This document shows positions 34,697 to 42,589 of a stretch of 64,000 nucleotides of DNA, one piece after another. Source of the stretch: Bacteroidia bacterium. Its GTDB lineage: Bacteria > Bacteroidota > Bacteroidia > J057 > JAIXKT01. The translations under genes were made by a program, and so were the position numbers. The DNA lies in assembly GCA_026932145.1 (NCBI GenBank), contig JAIXKT010000021.1, positions 1 to 64,000 on the forward strand, in the 5' to 3' direction. Each line of letters opens with the position of its first letter. Within the stretch, counting starts at the first letter, position 1. A model generated the notes under the pieces. The model ran no database searches. It saw nothing but the letters and a program-made list of their open reading frames with translations, and had not been told where the DNA came from.

Positions 34697-34905
34697 AAAA
34701 CAAGCATTTCAAAACCATAGGTATATTTAAACTTATATGAAAATAAAAATAATTACAGTAGTTGTATCTTTCAAAGCTACTTTTTCCGAAGCTTTTTATT
34801 ACTGCAATTTTTCTAATATTATATGTCGAAAATTGATTCACTTTTCGAGCCATATAAAAATAGCTAAATATTATTACTAAAATTAGAGCGAAACAAAGCC
34901 GTTAA

Positions 34906-34940
34906 AATCTAAATAAGAAAGTCTATTTCTTATTTAGATT
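34906..34940 (-). terminator. Terminator hairpin of the SiaB-SiaC operon
   Basis: Perfect 15-bp inverted repeat 34906-34920 / 34926-34940 with a 5-nt loop. It begins 23 nt after the stop of the last minus-strand gene, and a short T-run follows on that strand. Confidence 0.65.
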
Positions 34941-34962
34941 ACTCGTTATATTGCTGTAAATA

Positions 34963-35400
34963 TTAGTGAGTACCGGGTTTTGCGTTAAAAATAACGTAAT
35001 ATACGATAAAAATCATGCAGATTACAACCAAAGCTCCCATAATAATCATGGTAAGCTGAAACTTGTTTACCTTAGTATCTAATTCTGCTTTTTCTTGAAC
35101 TATTTGGCGTTGTTTTTGAAGGATTTTTTCGTTTTTATTTTTAACCTCTTCGGCTTCAGCACTAATTTCTTGGTTAAAGGCTTGTAGTCTTTCGTTAGCG
35201 GTATTTAACTTAGACTCTAATTTATCACTAACCTTAGTTAGGAACTTTGTTTCATCAAGTAATTTTTCATACTCATCTGCGAGGCTACTGAAATGACCTT
35301 TCAGCTCTTCACGAGAAAGCTCGTCATTGGCAAGTGCTTCACGTGCTTTAGAGAGGCTAACTATCTCATTAGCAAACGCTTCTAATTTTCTTTTTTCCAT
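34963..35400 (-). CDS. Coiled-coil protein with C-terminal membrane anchor
   Basis: Protein of 145 aa with no recognised family. Residues 1 to about 110 are highly charged and heptad-like, predicting one long coiled coil; about 112-137 are a single membrane helix (LTMIIMGALVVICMIFIVYY) with a short tail. No signal peptide is seen, so it should be C-tail-anchored with the coil in the cytoplasm. It is the last gene in the same direction after two SiaB-SiaC pairs, 107 nt beyond the second SiaC, and the operon terminator follows it. Inference: it may be a membrane scaffold or output partner for the SiaC proteins; homology gives no support for this. Confidence 0.6.
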   Translation of the reverse strand: MEKRKLEAFANEIVSLSKAREALANDELSREELKGHFSSLADEYEKLLDETKFLTKVSDKLESKLNTANERLQAFNQEISAEAEEVKNKNEKILQKQRQIVQEKAELDTKVNKFQLTMIIMGALVVICMIFIVYYVIFNAKPGTH

Positions 35401-35507
35401 AGTTAAGTAGTATTACAATTTTATGGCTAAGGTAGTGATATAACTCAAACAGTATTTAAAGTAAAGTATTTAGTTTTCAACAAATTAGTTTAAGTTATAC
35501 ACAAAAC

Positions 35508-35882
35508 TCAGATTGTAACTAAGTCAAAAGGTACGTCTAAAAGAGCTTTGTAGTCTTCGCCGGTCTCTTCCATATCTTCATCGTCTGCGTCATAGCACCA
35601 AGTGATAACGATTTGACGACCATTTTTATGTAACCGTTCTAATCTTCTGAATACGTCTAAAATACACTTAGAGGAACTTGTGTTAAAGTATTCTAATTGA
35701 AATTTAAAATTTGTCTTTGGATTAGGGTTCTGGGCGTATTCATCGAGCCAGTCCAATATTTTTCGATAAAACCCGACTGAATCTTCAGGGATTGATCTGC
35801 CTGAGACTTCAAAGACATTAATGTCGGCGTTCAGTATGACCTTTGGGGTCTTTGGTGTGGGTTCAATAACAAGATTTCTCAC
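35508..35882 (-). CDS. SiaC-family regulatory phosphoprotein, copy 2
   Basis: Protein of 124 aa made of one SiaC (DUF1987) domain. In Pseudomonas aeruginosa SiaC binds and activates the diguanylate cyclase SiaD; phosphorylation of SiaC Thr68 by SiaB blocks this and the PP2C phosphatase SiaA reverses it. Visible: IEPTPKTPKVILNAD, GRSIPEDSVGFY, and LEYFNTSSSK, whose Thr is residue 68 here too. The gene starts 14 nt after SiaB copy 2, which favours that pair as kinase and substrate. No cyclase or phosphatase gene is in the window, so the output is unknown. It resembles SiaC copy 1 closely, pointing to duplication of the pair. Confidence 0.88.
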   Translation of the reverse strand: MRNLVIEPTPKTPKVILNADINVFEVSGRSIPEDSVGFYRKILDWLDEYAQNPNPKTNFKFQLEYFNTSSSKCILDVFRRLERLHKNGRQIVITWCYDADDEDMEETGEDYKALLDVPFDLVTI

Positions 35883-35896
35883 AATAGCAACTATTT

Positions 35897-36457
35897 TTAT
35901 TCTTGTACTCTTGAGATTTTAGCCTCTAAACTAAAAAAGGAATATTTTTCATTTACATAGTGAAAGTCGTAGCCTAATTTTTGGCCGGATTTTCTAGCGA
36001 TGTCAATCATTCCCAAACCGGCAGTACCCTTAGAAGACATCTGTTCGTTAGACAAAATGTCTTGATAAAGTGCCTTTAGCTCCTCTTTATTGGAGTTATT
36101 TACACGTTCAAGTTTTCCCTGAACGTCTTTTACACGGTCATTAAGAATATGGTTTCCGGTAATAACGTAGTAATCTTTATCTTCTTTTCCAATCATTAAG
36201 AGAGCTGTTCTATCATTGATTAATGAATCGTCTGTAATCTCTGCAACTTCAAGGGAGTCTAAGTGATGATATACATTTTGGAGGCATTCAACCATGACGT
36301 TAAATACTTTTCGTTTTACTTTTTTATCTTCATTATCCCCGTCAAGCTTGTTTTCCATCATTTGGAGTACAGAGGATACTAAGTCAGCGGTAACTTCTCC
36401 TTGATAAACAAAGATGATGTTATTCGCTTGCATATTTTTATAATAGCTATAGGTCAT
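35897..36457 (-). CDS. SiaB-family protein kinase, copy 2 (catalytic motifs intact)
   Basis: Protein of 186 aa of the SiaB/DUF6272 family, GHKL-fold kinases that phosphorylate SiaC. The N-box is present as VMVECLQNVYHH (Glu57, Asn61, His64/65) and the glycine loop as SSKGTAGLGMIDIARKS, so ATP binding and catalysis look preserved. The C-terminus SFFSLEAKI is the family ending. Start: ATG at 36457; an internal Met at residue 9 is an alternative. It lies between SiaC copy 1 (21 nt upstream) and SiaC copy 2 (14 nt downstream). Its paralogue upstream has lost both motifs. Confidence 0.85.
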   Translation of the reverse strand: MTYSYYKNMQANNIIFVYQGEVTADLVSSVLQMMENKLDGDNEDKKVKRKVFNVMVECLQNVYHHLDSLEVAEITDDSLINDRTALLMIGKEDKDYYVITGNHILNDRVKDVQGKLERVNNSNKEELKALYQDILSNEQMSSKGTAGLGMIDIARKSGQKLGYDFHYVNEKYSFFSLEAKISRVQE

Positions 36458-36478
36458 AGTCTTTATCTATCGGTAATG

Positions 36479-36862
36479 TTAATACACTTTCATCACAAGC
36501 TCAAACGGAACTGAAATAAGTACTTTATAGTCTTCGCCGGTTTCCTCCATATCTTCATCGTCTTCTTCATAGTACCAGATAATTTTAACGATATTAATAT
36601 CTGAGTGGATTTTTTCCAATCGTTTTAATATTTCCAAAATATTTTTGGAAGAACTTGTGTTGAAGTATTCTAATTCGAATTTGAATTCGGTGAGCGGGAG
36701 AGGTGAACCACCGTACTCATCAATCCAGTCAATAATTTTCTTATAAAATCCGACCGAATCCTCAGGGATTGAGCGGCCTCCTATTTCAAAAACACCTGAT
36801 TCAGCATTTAAATGCACGTGGGGTGTCTTATGGGTTGGTTCTATCTTTAAAGGCTTTATCAT
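36479..36862 (-). CDS. SiaC-family regulatory phosphoprotein, copy 1
   Basis: Protein of 127 aa, one SiaC domain. Motifs: IEPTHKTPHVHLNAE, GGRSIPEDSVGFYKK, and LEYFNTSSSK with the phospho-acceptor Thr at residue 69, one position off the P. aeruginosa numbering. It begins 12 nt after SiaB copy 1 and 21 nt before SiaB copy 2. Since copy 1 of SiaB appears inactive, this SiaC may be phosphorylated by SiaB copy 2, or may be held by the pseudokinase; that is inference. The acidic DEDMEETGEDYK segment near the C-terminus is shared with SiaC copy 2. Confidence 0.87.
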   Translation of the reverse strand: MIKPLKIEPTHKTPHVHLNAESGVFEIGGRSIPEDSVGFYKKIIDWIDEYGGSPLPLTEFKFELEYFNTSSSKNILEILKRLEKIHSDINIVKIIWYYEEDDEDMEETGEDYKVLISVPFELVMKVY

Positions 36863-36874
36863 AAATCGTGTTAT

Positions 36875-37465
36875 TTACAGCAAATTTGCAGAAATTTTAG
36901 CTTCCAAACTAAAAAAAGAATAAGTGTCATTTACGTTTTCAAAGTCATAAGCCAAGGTCTGGCGTGATTTACGGGCAATATCAATGATCCCTAACTTAGT
37001 CAAGTTTGCTGAACTATTTAGCTCACTAACTAATAGTTCTTTATAGTAGCTTTTTATACTAGCTGTATCCATAGCATTTATAGAGTCAATGAAACTGGAT
37101 ATTTCGTTACAAAGAGATGTCTCTATAAAGCGGCCAGTAGATACGTAATAAACAACTCCTAATTTTTTTACAAGTAATATTGCGGTTGGGTCAAATTTTG
37201 GGTCGTCTTTTTCAACTTCTTGATAAACACCCTGAAAACATTCAACCATAACGTTGAACACTTTCTTAGAAACCTTTCTGTCTGCTCCGTTATCTTCCAA
37301 CATATCTCCCATAATTTTAAGTACGCTCACAACTAAGTCGCTGGTTACGATACCGTTAAACTGAAAGATAATGTTGTTCTCAAACATCTCCCGGTAACAG
37401 GGATACAGAAACCCCATAGGGTTAGGTGTCTTGTATCGATTTATGGAGAGAATGTCAATATTCAT
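36875..37465 (-). CDS. SiaB-family protein, copy 1, probable pseudokinase
   Basis: Protein of about 196 aa related along its length to SiaB copy 2 (FNVMVEC, LGIIDIARKS, YSFFSLEAKI). I start it at 37465 because TATATTTG ends 4 nt before this ATG; the longer open frame from 37561 would run through the promoter. The N-box reads VMVECFQGVYQEV: the Mg-binding Asn is Gly (codon GGT) and the His residues are lost. The glycine loop KGTAGLG of copy 2 is ANLTKLG. Both ATP-site motifs are thus degenerate while the fold residues and frame are kept, which suggests a selected non-catalytic role rather than decay. It is the first gene of the operon. Close alternative: a kinase with altered chemistry. Confidence 0.78.
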   Translation of the reverse strand: MNIDILSINRYKTPNPMGFLYPCYREMFENNIIFQFNGIVTSDLVVSVLKIMGDMLEDNGADRKVSKKVFNVMVECFQGVYQEVEKDDPKFDPTAILLVKKLGVVYYVSTGRFIETSLCNEISSFIDSINAMDTASIKSYYKELLVSELNSSANLTKLGIIDIARKSRQTLAYDFENVNDTYSFFSLEAKISANLL

Positions 37466-37469
37466 GCCG

Positions 37470-37477
37470 CAAATATA
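37470..37477 (-). promoter_or_regulatory. -7 box of the SiaB-SiaC operon; predicted leaderless start
   Basis: TATATTTG on the minus strand ends 4 nt before the chosen ATG (A at 37465). It both locates the operon promoter and decides the start codon. Confidence 0.6.
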
Positions 37478-37818
37478 CAGATGTTTGGTGCGAATTTCCG
37501 TATTTCTTGAATTATTTTTTCTATACCAGTTACTTTTTTCCACATAGGTAACATACACCACTTTTGAATAAATACTTGATAAAGAAATTCAAACCAGATA
37601 ATTCTCGGTTTTGTAGATTTTATGAACTATTGCAGTGTGAATAATTTTTTCAATATCATTATCTGATTACCTAACTAAAAATACCCTAAAAGTTAAGAGT
37701 AGTATTCATTGTGATACTTAAATTTATTTCTAAGTGTTTTAGAGCATAAAGGTATTCTGTAATTCACTTTTTTAAAGAATAAAATTAAAAAACTATAAAA
37801 CGATTGGTTTATTTTATG

Positions 37819-37826
37819 TAATTTTG
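37819..37826 (+). promoter_or_regulatory. -7 box of the rpmG operon
   Basis: TAATTTTG lies 26 nt before the rpmG ATG at 37853. Confidence 0.5.
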
Positions 37827-37852
37827 CGCCCTGAATTTACTGCATACAAGAT

Positions 37853-38038
37853 ATGGCGAAAGCAAAAGGAAGTCGCATTCAGGTTATTTTAGAATGTACA
37901 GAGCACAAAAAGTCGGGTTTACCCGGAACCTCCCGATATATTACTACTAAAAACCGTAAAAATAAGCCGGAGCGCATAGAACTAAAAAAGTATAACCCAA
38001 TTCTTCGCCGCTATACGGTGCACCGTGAAATCAAGTAA
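37853..38038 (+). CDS. rpmG: 50S ribosomal protein L33
   Basis: Ribosomal protein of 61 aa, full length. Motifs: [19 protein letters not shown] at the start, [20 protein letters not shown] (split here as [10 protein letters not shown] and [10 protein letters not shown]) and [11 protein letters not shown] at the end. The CxxC zinc pairs of the zinc form are absent (only one Cys), so this is the zinc-independent form. In many Bacteroidota rpmB, rpmG, a DUF4295 gene and ftsY are adjacent; here only rpmG and DUF4295 remain together. Confidence 0.95.
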   Translation: MAKAKGSRIQVILECTEHKKSGLPGTSRYITTKNRKNKPERIELKKYNPILRRYTVHREIK

Positions 38039-38076
38039 TTTTTTCTAACAAAAACAAACATTAATACCTTAATAAT

Positions 38077-38241
38077 ATGGCAAAGAAAGTAGTTGCAACG
38101 CTAAAGAAAGAAACCAGTATTAGCACAACAAAGGTTATCAAAGCTTTCAAAAAAGAGAAAAATGGCGCATTAACCTTCAAAGAGGTTATTCTTCCTTCTG
38201 ACCAAGTTCAAGATTACTTGAACGGCAAAATTAAACTCTAA
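38077..38241 (+). CDS. DUF4295 family small basic protein
   Basis: A 54-aa lysine-rich protein starting MAKKVVATLKKE and ending YLNGKIKL. It starts 38 nt after rpmG on the same strand. This matches the DUF4295 family, which occurs almost only in Bacteroidota next to rpmG; its constant link to L33 suggests a ribosome-related role, but this is not proven. Confidence 0.85.
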   Translation: MAKKVVATLKKETSISTTKVIKAFKKEKNGALTFKEVILPSDQVQDYLNGKIKL

Positions 38242-38266
38242 AAATACTCAAAACTATTCTGCATTG

Positions 38267-39094
38267 ATGTTTGAAACCGTTCCTGCTTGGGTTCGTGAAC
38301 TTCAAAGCCAATCTATAGCAGGCATACATTGGCTTTCGGGTACAGAGCAAGAGGAGTTTGCGGAAAAACTTCATCATTCTGCCGAAATGGCGTTTGAATT
38401 AGTGCCCACTAAAGAGCAAGATAAGGAAATTGCAATCGAAACACTACGGCAAGCAATACCTGTAGCCGTAGGCTCTACTTGCTCAAATGGAATGGGGATG
38501 TCTTGGACATCAAATATATTGTTTCATTCGGATTCCCCTGACCAACTTTTTTTGCAGTTGTTCCATGAGTATCCTTTCTTATTTTGGATACCATTGGGAA
38601 ATACTGCTTCAGAAATTGAAGAGACTTTATCAGCCTATTTTCCGCGAGTTATTCGGCCCAAAATAGAAAGTTTTACAAAAACTTATCGTTTCTTTTTATG
38701 CCAAGCAAATAGTGAGATTTCTCAATTAACTCAATTAGCACACTATTTTAGGGAAAATTTATTTTGCGATGAGGTTCAATGGGGAAATATCCAACAAACA
38801 GACCCATTTGTTGGAAGACTCCCTAATTATCAAGAAATTACTGAAACCAGAGAAGCCTATACTCTAAATAGTTCAAATCTTATTCCTACGCTTTCTTTCA
38901 GAACGCGCCATACAAACTCAATCATAAAGATAGAAGACCACCAAGCTGTATTTATGGCTGAAATTCGCTATAATCCAGTAAAACCCTCGCCACTAATATC
39001 TTACTATAATGAATCCTACGAAACCCATTTTTTAGAAGATATTCCCGTAGATATTGTTGCTACGTTATTAGGTTTCCCTGTGAGAAGATATTAA
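38267..39094 (+). CDS. Conserved-type hypothetical protein
   Basis: Protein of about 275 aa without a recognised domain. No signal peptide or membrane helix is visible, so it should be cytoplasmic. The composition is balanced and the codon use is like that of its neighbours, so it looks like a real gene. The start is the ATG at 38267; the TTG just before is less likely. It begins 25 nt after the DUF4295 gene and may be in the rpmG transcript. Notable segments: GSTCSNGMGMSWTSNILFHS, which is rich in small residues, and two C-terminal stretches that look beta-rich (LSFRTRHTNSIIKIEDHQ). Function unknown. Confidence 0.6.
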   Translation: MFETVPAWVRELQSQSIAGIHWLSGTEQEEFAEKLHHSAEMAFELVPTKEQDKEIAIETLRQAIPVAVGSTCSNGMGMSWTSNILFHSDSPDQLFLQLFHEYPFLFWIPLGNTASEIEETLSAYFPRVIRPKIESFTKTYRFFLCQANSEISQLTQLAHYFRENLFCDEVQWGNIQQTDPFVGRLPNYQEITETREAYTLNSSNLIPTLSFRTRHTNSIIKIEDHQAVFMAEIRYNPVKPSPLISYYNESYETHFLEDIPVDIVATLLGFPVRRY

Positions 39095-39252
39095 ATCCTC
39101 AAAACCAGATAGCACTGTTGTGAATATTTGCATTTATAGAATGTAAATGCGTTATTTGAATCAATTGATTATCATAATTGAATAGAAGAATAATTTCTGA
39201 ATCAGAATTTCCGGTTCTGGGAAAGCCGCATCATTTTATTAAAATAGAGAGA

Positions 39253-39822
39253 ATGATGCCGGACGAACACAAAAATGCTACTGAAAATCTTTCTGTTAAT
39301 TATAGTTTTGCTGAAAGTCCCTTTGGAAATCTAATTATAGCTTCAACATTGAAAGGTATTTGCTATATGGCTTTTGAGACTGGCAAAGAAAAGGCATTGA
39401 AGGGCCTTAAAATAAAGATTCCAAATGCAATATTTCAGCCAAAAGTAGATTCGATGCACCAATACGCGCTATCTGTTTTTCAAAATGATTGGAATAACCT
39501 GCCTGAAATCAAACTACATCTAAAGGGAACCGATTTTCAGCTAAAAGTTTGGGAAAGTTTGTTGCAGATTCCATTCGGACAACTTTATACTTATGGCGAC
39601 ATTGCTAAGCAAATCGGGAATCCTAACGCTTCAAGGGCAGTAGGTACAGCCATAGGAAGTAACCCGGTCGCTTTTCTTATCCCTTGCCACCGTGTGATAC
39701 AGGCATCCGGAAATATTGGAGGTTATATGTGGGGCAGTACCCGAAAATCAGCCATTATCGCTTGGGAAAAAACAATATTAAATCCCAAAACTAAAGGATT
39801 TTCAATAGATGTAATCTATTGA
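39253..39822 (+). CDS. Methylated-DNA-protein cysteine methyltransferase, remnant of an Ada-like fusion
   Basis: Repairs O6-methylguanine in a suicide reaction by taking the methyl onto a Cys. The active site PCHRVI is present, with the DNA-binding GQLYTYGDIAKQIGNPNASRAVGTAIGSNP shortened here to TYGDIAKQIGNP and RAVGTAIGSNP. The ATG at 39253 gives 189 aa. In-frame codons upstream to a TTG at 39178 resemble the end of an AraC helix-turn-helix domain, and MMPDEHKN…ENLSVNYSF fits the linker of AraC-MGMT fusions common in Bacteroidota. The rest of the AraC domain is missing, and the upstream gene ends at 39094. So this appears to be a fusion that lost its regulator half, leaving the repair domain intact. 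Confidence 0.85.
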   Translation: MMPDEHKNATENLSVNYSFAESPFGNLIIASTLKGICYMAFETGKEKALKGLKIKIPNAIFQPKVDSMHQYALSVFQNDWNNLPEIKLHLKGTDFQLKVWESLLQIPFGQLYTYGDIAKQIGNPNASRAVGTAIGSNPVAFLIPCHRVIQASGNIGGYMWGSTRKSAIIAWEKTILNPKTKGFSIDVIY

Positions 39823-40042
39823 AAATAAACCGTTTTCTATTTATTATTAGACTAGAAAATGAATAAAACCATTAATTATATGGTTTTAGAATGAACCTTA
39901 TTTACTACTGAGCATCTACTTTTTTCTCAAAATAGTTATTTTCTGGCGAGTAGTTTGCTTAACATACTTTAAATATAAAATATAGCTAAAGCTATGGCTC
40001 ATAAAATTGGTCGGTGATATACCGCCTTCTATGCCGCTGTCG

Positions 40043-40072
40043 TTTGTATTCAAGAGAGAAACTGTACCTTTG
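40043..40072 (+). promoter_or_regulatory. Promoter of the TonB receptor gene; predicted leaderless
   Basis: TTTG at 40043-40046 and TACCTTTG at 40065-40072 are 18 nt apart, a good match to the Bacteroidota consensus. The ATG at 40078 follows after 5 nt. Confidence 0.7.
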
Positions 40073-40077
40073 TGGTC

Positions 40078-42393
40078 ATGTTTGCCAAGAAAATAATATT
40101 TTTTTTCAGTTTTTGGGGGCTTTGTAGTTGGATATACGCCCAAACTGCTATTGTTCGTGGATCAGTTCAAGATGCTGCCGGAGACCCTATTATCGGGGCA
40201 ACAGTTTATTTTGAAAAACTTGGAATCGGTGCAAACACAAACTTACAAGGTTTATTTTCCATTTCTAAGGTGCCGGCAGGTAAACACGATCTCAGAATCA
40301 CCTACTTAGGCTATGATACGGTTCGGCAAAATGTGGAAGTAGCTGCCGGAAAGGCAATTACCTTGAATTTTAAAATGACAGAGAATCAAGGTAAAGAGTT
40401 AGAAACAGTAGAAATAGTTGCCGAAAAAAGTATCATTGACCCAACCAAAGTAAATACCGGCGTAGTCAAAATCTCCAGTAAAGATATTTCTCTTATACCA
40501 ACATTAGGGACGCCGGATTTAGCTCAATATCTGCAAGTGATTCCGGGCGTTATTTCTACCGGCGATTTAGGCGGGCAGATTTTTGTGCGAGGCGGCACTC
40601 CTATCCAAAATAAAGTTCTTTTAGACGGAGCCGTGATTTACAATCCCTTTCACTCAATTGGGTTATTTTCTGTTTTTGATACGGACTACATTCGTTCTAC
40701 CGATGTTTATACGGCGGGCTTTTCTGCCGAATACGGCGGGCGGGTTTCTTCTATAATGGACATAAAAACGAGAACCGGAAATTTAAGCCGTTTTAGTGCT
40801 AAAGCACACCTGAATCCATTTACTACCGGATTTTTAGCCGAAGGCCCCTTAGCTAAAGATGCTTCAAGTTTCTTAATATCAAGCCGTTATGGCTTAATTG
40901 ACCAAATTTCCAAATCTATGTATTCTTATGTAAACGATACTGCCGGAATGCCCTATCAATTGGTAGATATTTTTGGTAAAGTAACTTTTGGGGGGGAAGC
41001 TAATCGAGTCAATCTATTTGGATTTCACCAACAAGACAAAGTAACTTATGGTTTTCCGGCAAATATTCAGTGGAAGTCAAGTGGCGGAGGAGCTAATTTT
41101 ATGTTTTTGCCCAATAACACAAATGCAATTATATCCGGAAATTTTGCACTTAGCTCTTATCAAACCGGTTTAGTCAGTGCCAGTGAAGCTTTCCCCAGAA
41201 AAAGTTCTATCACCGGATTTAATGGTGGGCTAAACTTCGCCTATATCATCAACTCAGTGAATGAGCTTTCTTATGGAATAGAATTTTTAGGTTTCAGTAC
41301 AGACCTAAAATTTAGTAATTCCTTAGGGCTTATTACACAGGCAGCTAACAACAACACAGAAGCCGCAGGGTTTGTAAAGTTTAAAAAAGTATTCAAACAA
41401 ACCCAAACACTGAATGGTGAAAAAGTTGATTTTCACCGCTTTGTGTTAGAACCAAGCCTTCGGGCACATTATTACAACAACCAGTCCGTTGTTTCATTTG
41501 AGCCAAGAATTCGTGGAAAACTAAACTTTAAGCGGATTAGCTTTAATGCGGCTGCCGGAATGTATTCCCAAAACCTAATGTCTCCTACCTCTGACCGAGA
41601 TGTGGTAGCATTATTTCAAGGGTTTTTGTCAGCACCCGAAGATGAAACACCTAAAAACTTGGTTAAAAATAATTCTTTGCAATATGCAATACACTATTTA
41701 GCCGGAGTTGAAATTCGGCTATTCAATGCAGTTGATTTACTGGTAGAGGCTTGGCAGAAAAACTTTACCCAGCTCACCAATTCTAATCGCAATAAACTAT
41801 TTCCAACAGACCCTACGTTCATTACAGAAACAGGAATTGCTCGGGGAGTTGATATAAATTTAAAATTACAGACCAAAAAGTTATATCTCTCGGCTGTTTA
41901 TGGGCTATCAAAATCTGAACGGAATGACTTTATTACGACTTATTTTCCGGTTTTTGACCGCCGCCATAATGTTAATTTAGTGGCTAACTATAAGACCGGC
42001 GATATTGAGGGAAAATTTTCCCGCGAAGCCAAATGGGAATTCGGTTTACGTTGGTCATTGGGTTCAGGATTCCCTTTTACCCAAACCCAAGCACTGTTTG
42101 AAAAATTATACTTCTGGAATAACGGCTCACAAGCACCCGTTTTAAACCAAAATGGAAATTTAACTATCATGCTAAGTGATGCCTATAACGGATCTCGCCT
42201 ACCGTATTTTCACCGATTAGATATTACTGCTAAACGAAAATTCAGCATAAAAGATAAATTTTTATTAGAAATAAACATTAATACTTTTAATACCTATAAC
42301 CGAGAAAATGTTTTTTATTTTGATAGAATTAGAAATACACGTGTAAACCAACTACCATTAGTGCCAACAGCCGGAATATCATTCCTCTGGTAA
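40078..42393 (+). CDS. TonB-dependent outer-membrane receptor
   Basis: Outer-membrane transporter of 771 aa. The ATG at 40078 begins a signal peptide ending WIYAQ; the GTG at 40072 lies in the promoter. Domains: a carboxypeptidase-regulatory-like domain (about 24-110: VRGSVQDAAGDPIIGATV, LRITYLGYDT), the plug domain (about 135-240, with VIPGVISTGDLGGQIFVRGG and AEYGGRVSSIMDIKTR), then a beta barrel ending with an aromatic residue (GISFLW). No SusD partner is next to it, so it is not a standard SusCD pair. The substrate (siderophore, cobalamin, peptide or other) cannot be told. Confidence 0.88.
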   Translation: MFAKKIIFFFSFWGLCSWIYAQTAIVRGSVQDAAGDPIIGATVYFEKLGIGANTNLQGLFSISKVPAGKHDLRITYLGYDTVRQNVEVAAGKAITLNFKMTENQGKELETVEIVAEKSIIDPTKVNTGVVKISSKDISLIPTLGTPDLAQYLQVIPGVISTGDLGGQIFVRGGTPIQNKVLLDGAVIYNPFHSIGLFSVFDTDYIRSTDVYTAGFSAEYGGRVSSIMDIKTRTGNLSRFSAKAHLNPFTTGFLAEGPLAKDASSFLISSRYGLIDQISKSMYSYVNDTAGMPYQLVDIFGKVTFGGEANRVNLFGFHQQDKVTYGFPANIQWKSSGGGANFMFLPNNTNAIISGNFALSSYQTGLVSASEAFPRKSSITGFNGGLNFAYIINSVNELSYGIEFLGFSTDLKFSNSLGLITQAANNNTEAAGFVKFKKVFKQTQTLNGEKVDFHRFVLEPSLRAHYYNNQSVVSFEPRIRGKLNFKRISFNAAAGMYSQNLMSPTSDRDVVALFQGFLSAPEDETPKNLVKNNSLQYAIHYLAGVEIRLFNAVDLLVEAWQKNFTQLTNSNRNKLFPTDPTFITETGIARGVDINLKLQTKKLYLSAVYGLSKSERNDFITTYFPVFDRRHNVNLVANYKTGDIEGKFSREAKWEFGLRWSLGSGFPFTQTQALFEKLYFWNNGSQAPVLNQNGNLTIMLSDAYNGSRLPYFHRLDITAKRKFSIKDKFLLEININTFNTYNRENVFYFDRIRNTRVNQLPLVPTAGISFLW

Positions 42394-42576
42394 ATACAAT
42401 AACACTACAAGATAAATCATAATAGATTGATAATTAATCACTAAATTCTCTTAGTAATTAGAAGAATTATCATTAGAAAATAGCATTTCTAAAATACCAT
42501 AATAGGTTGTTGGATTGTTATTTAAAATATAAATTGTTTTAGAATAGCATTCAGTTATTTGTTCATTGAAAAGTCC

Positions 42577-42584
42577 GAACTTTG
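42577..42584 (+). promoter_or_regulatory. Imperfect -7 box of tpiA
   Basis: GAACTTTG (one mismatch to TAnnTTTG) ends 5 nt before the ATG at 42590. Confidence 0.35.
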
Positions 42585-42589
42585 CCCTG

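Noticed and set aside
37466-37561. N-terminal extension of SiaB copy 1
   Set aside because: It runs through the TATATTTG box, is not similar to SiaB, and the ATG at 37465 fits the promoter.
39823-40042. Small hairpins after the methyltransferase gene as a terminator
   Set aside because: Stems of 7-8 bp such as AAAACCAT/ATGGTTTT lack a T-run; the evidence is too weak to list.
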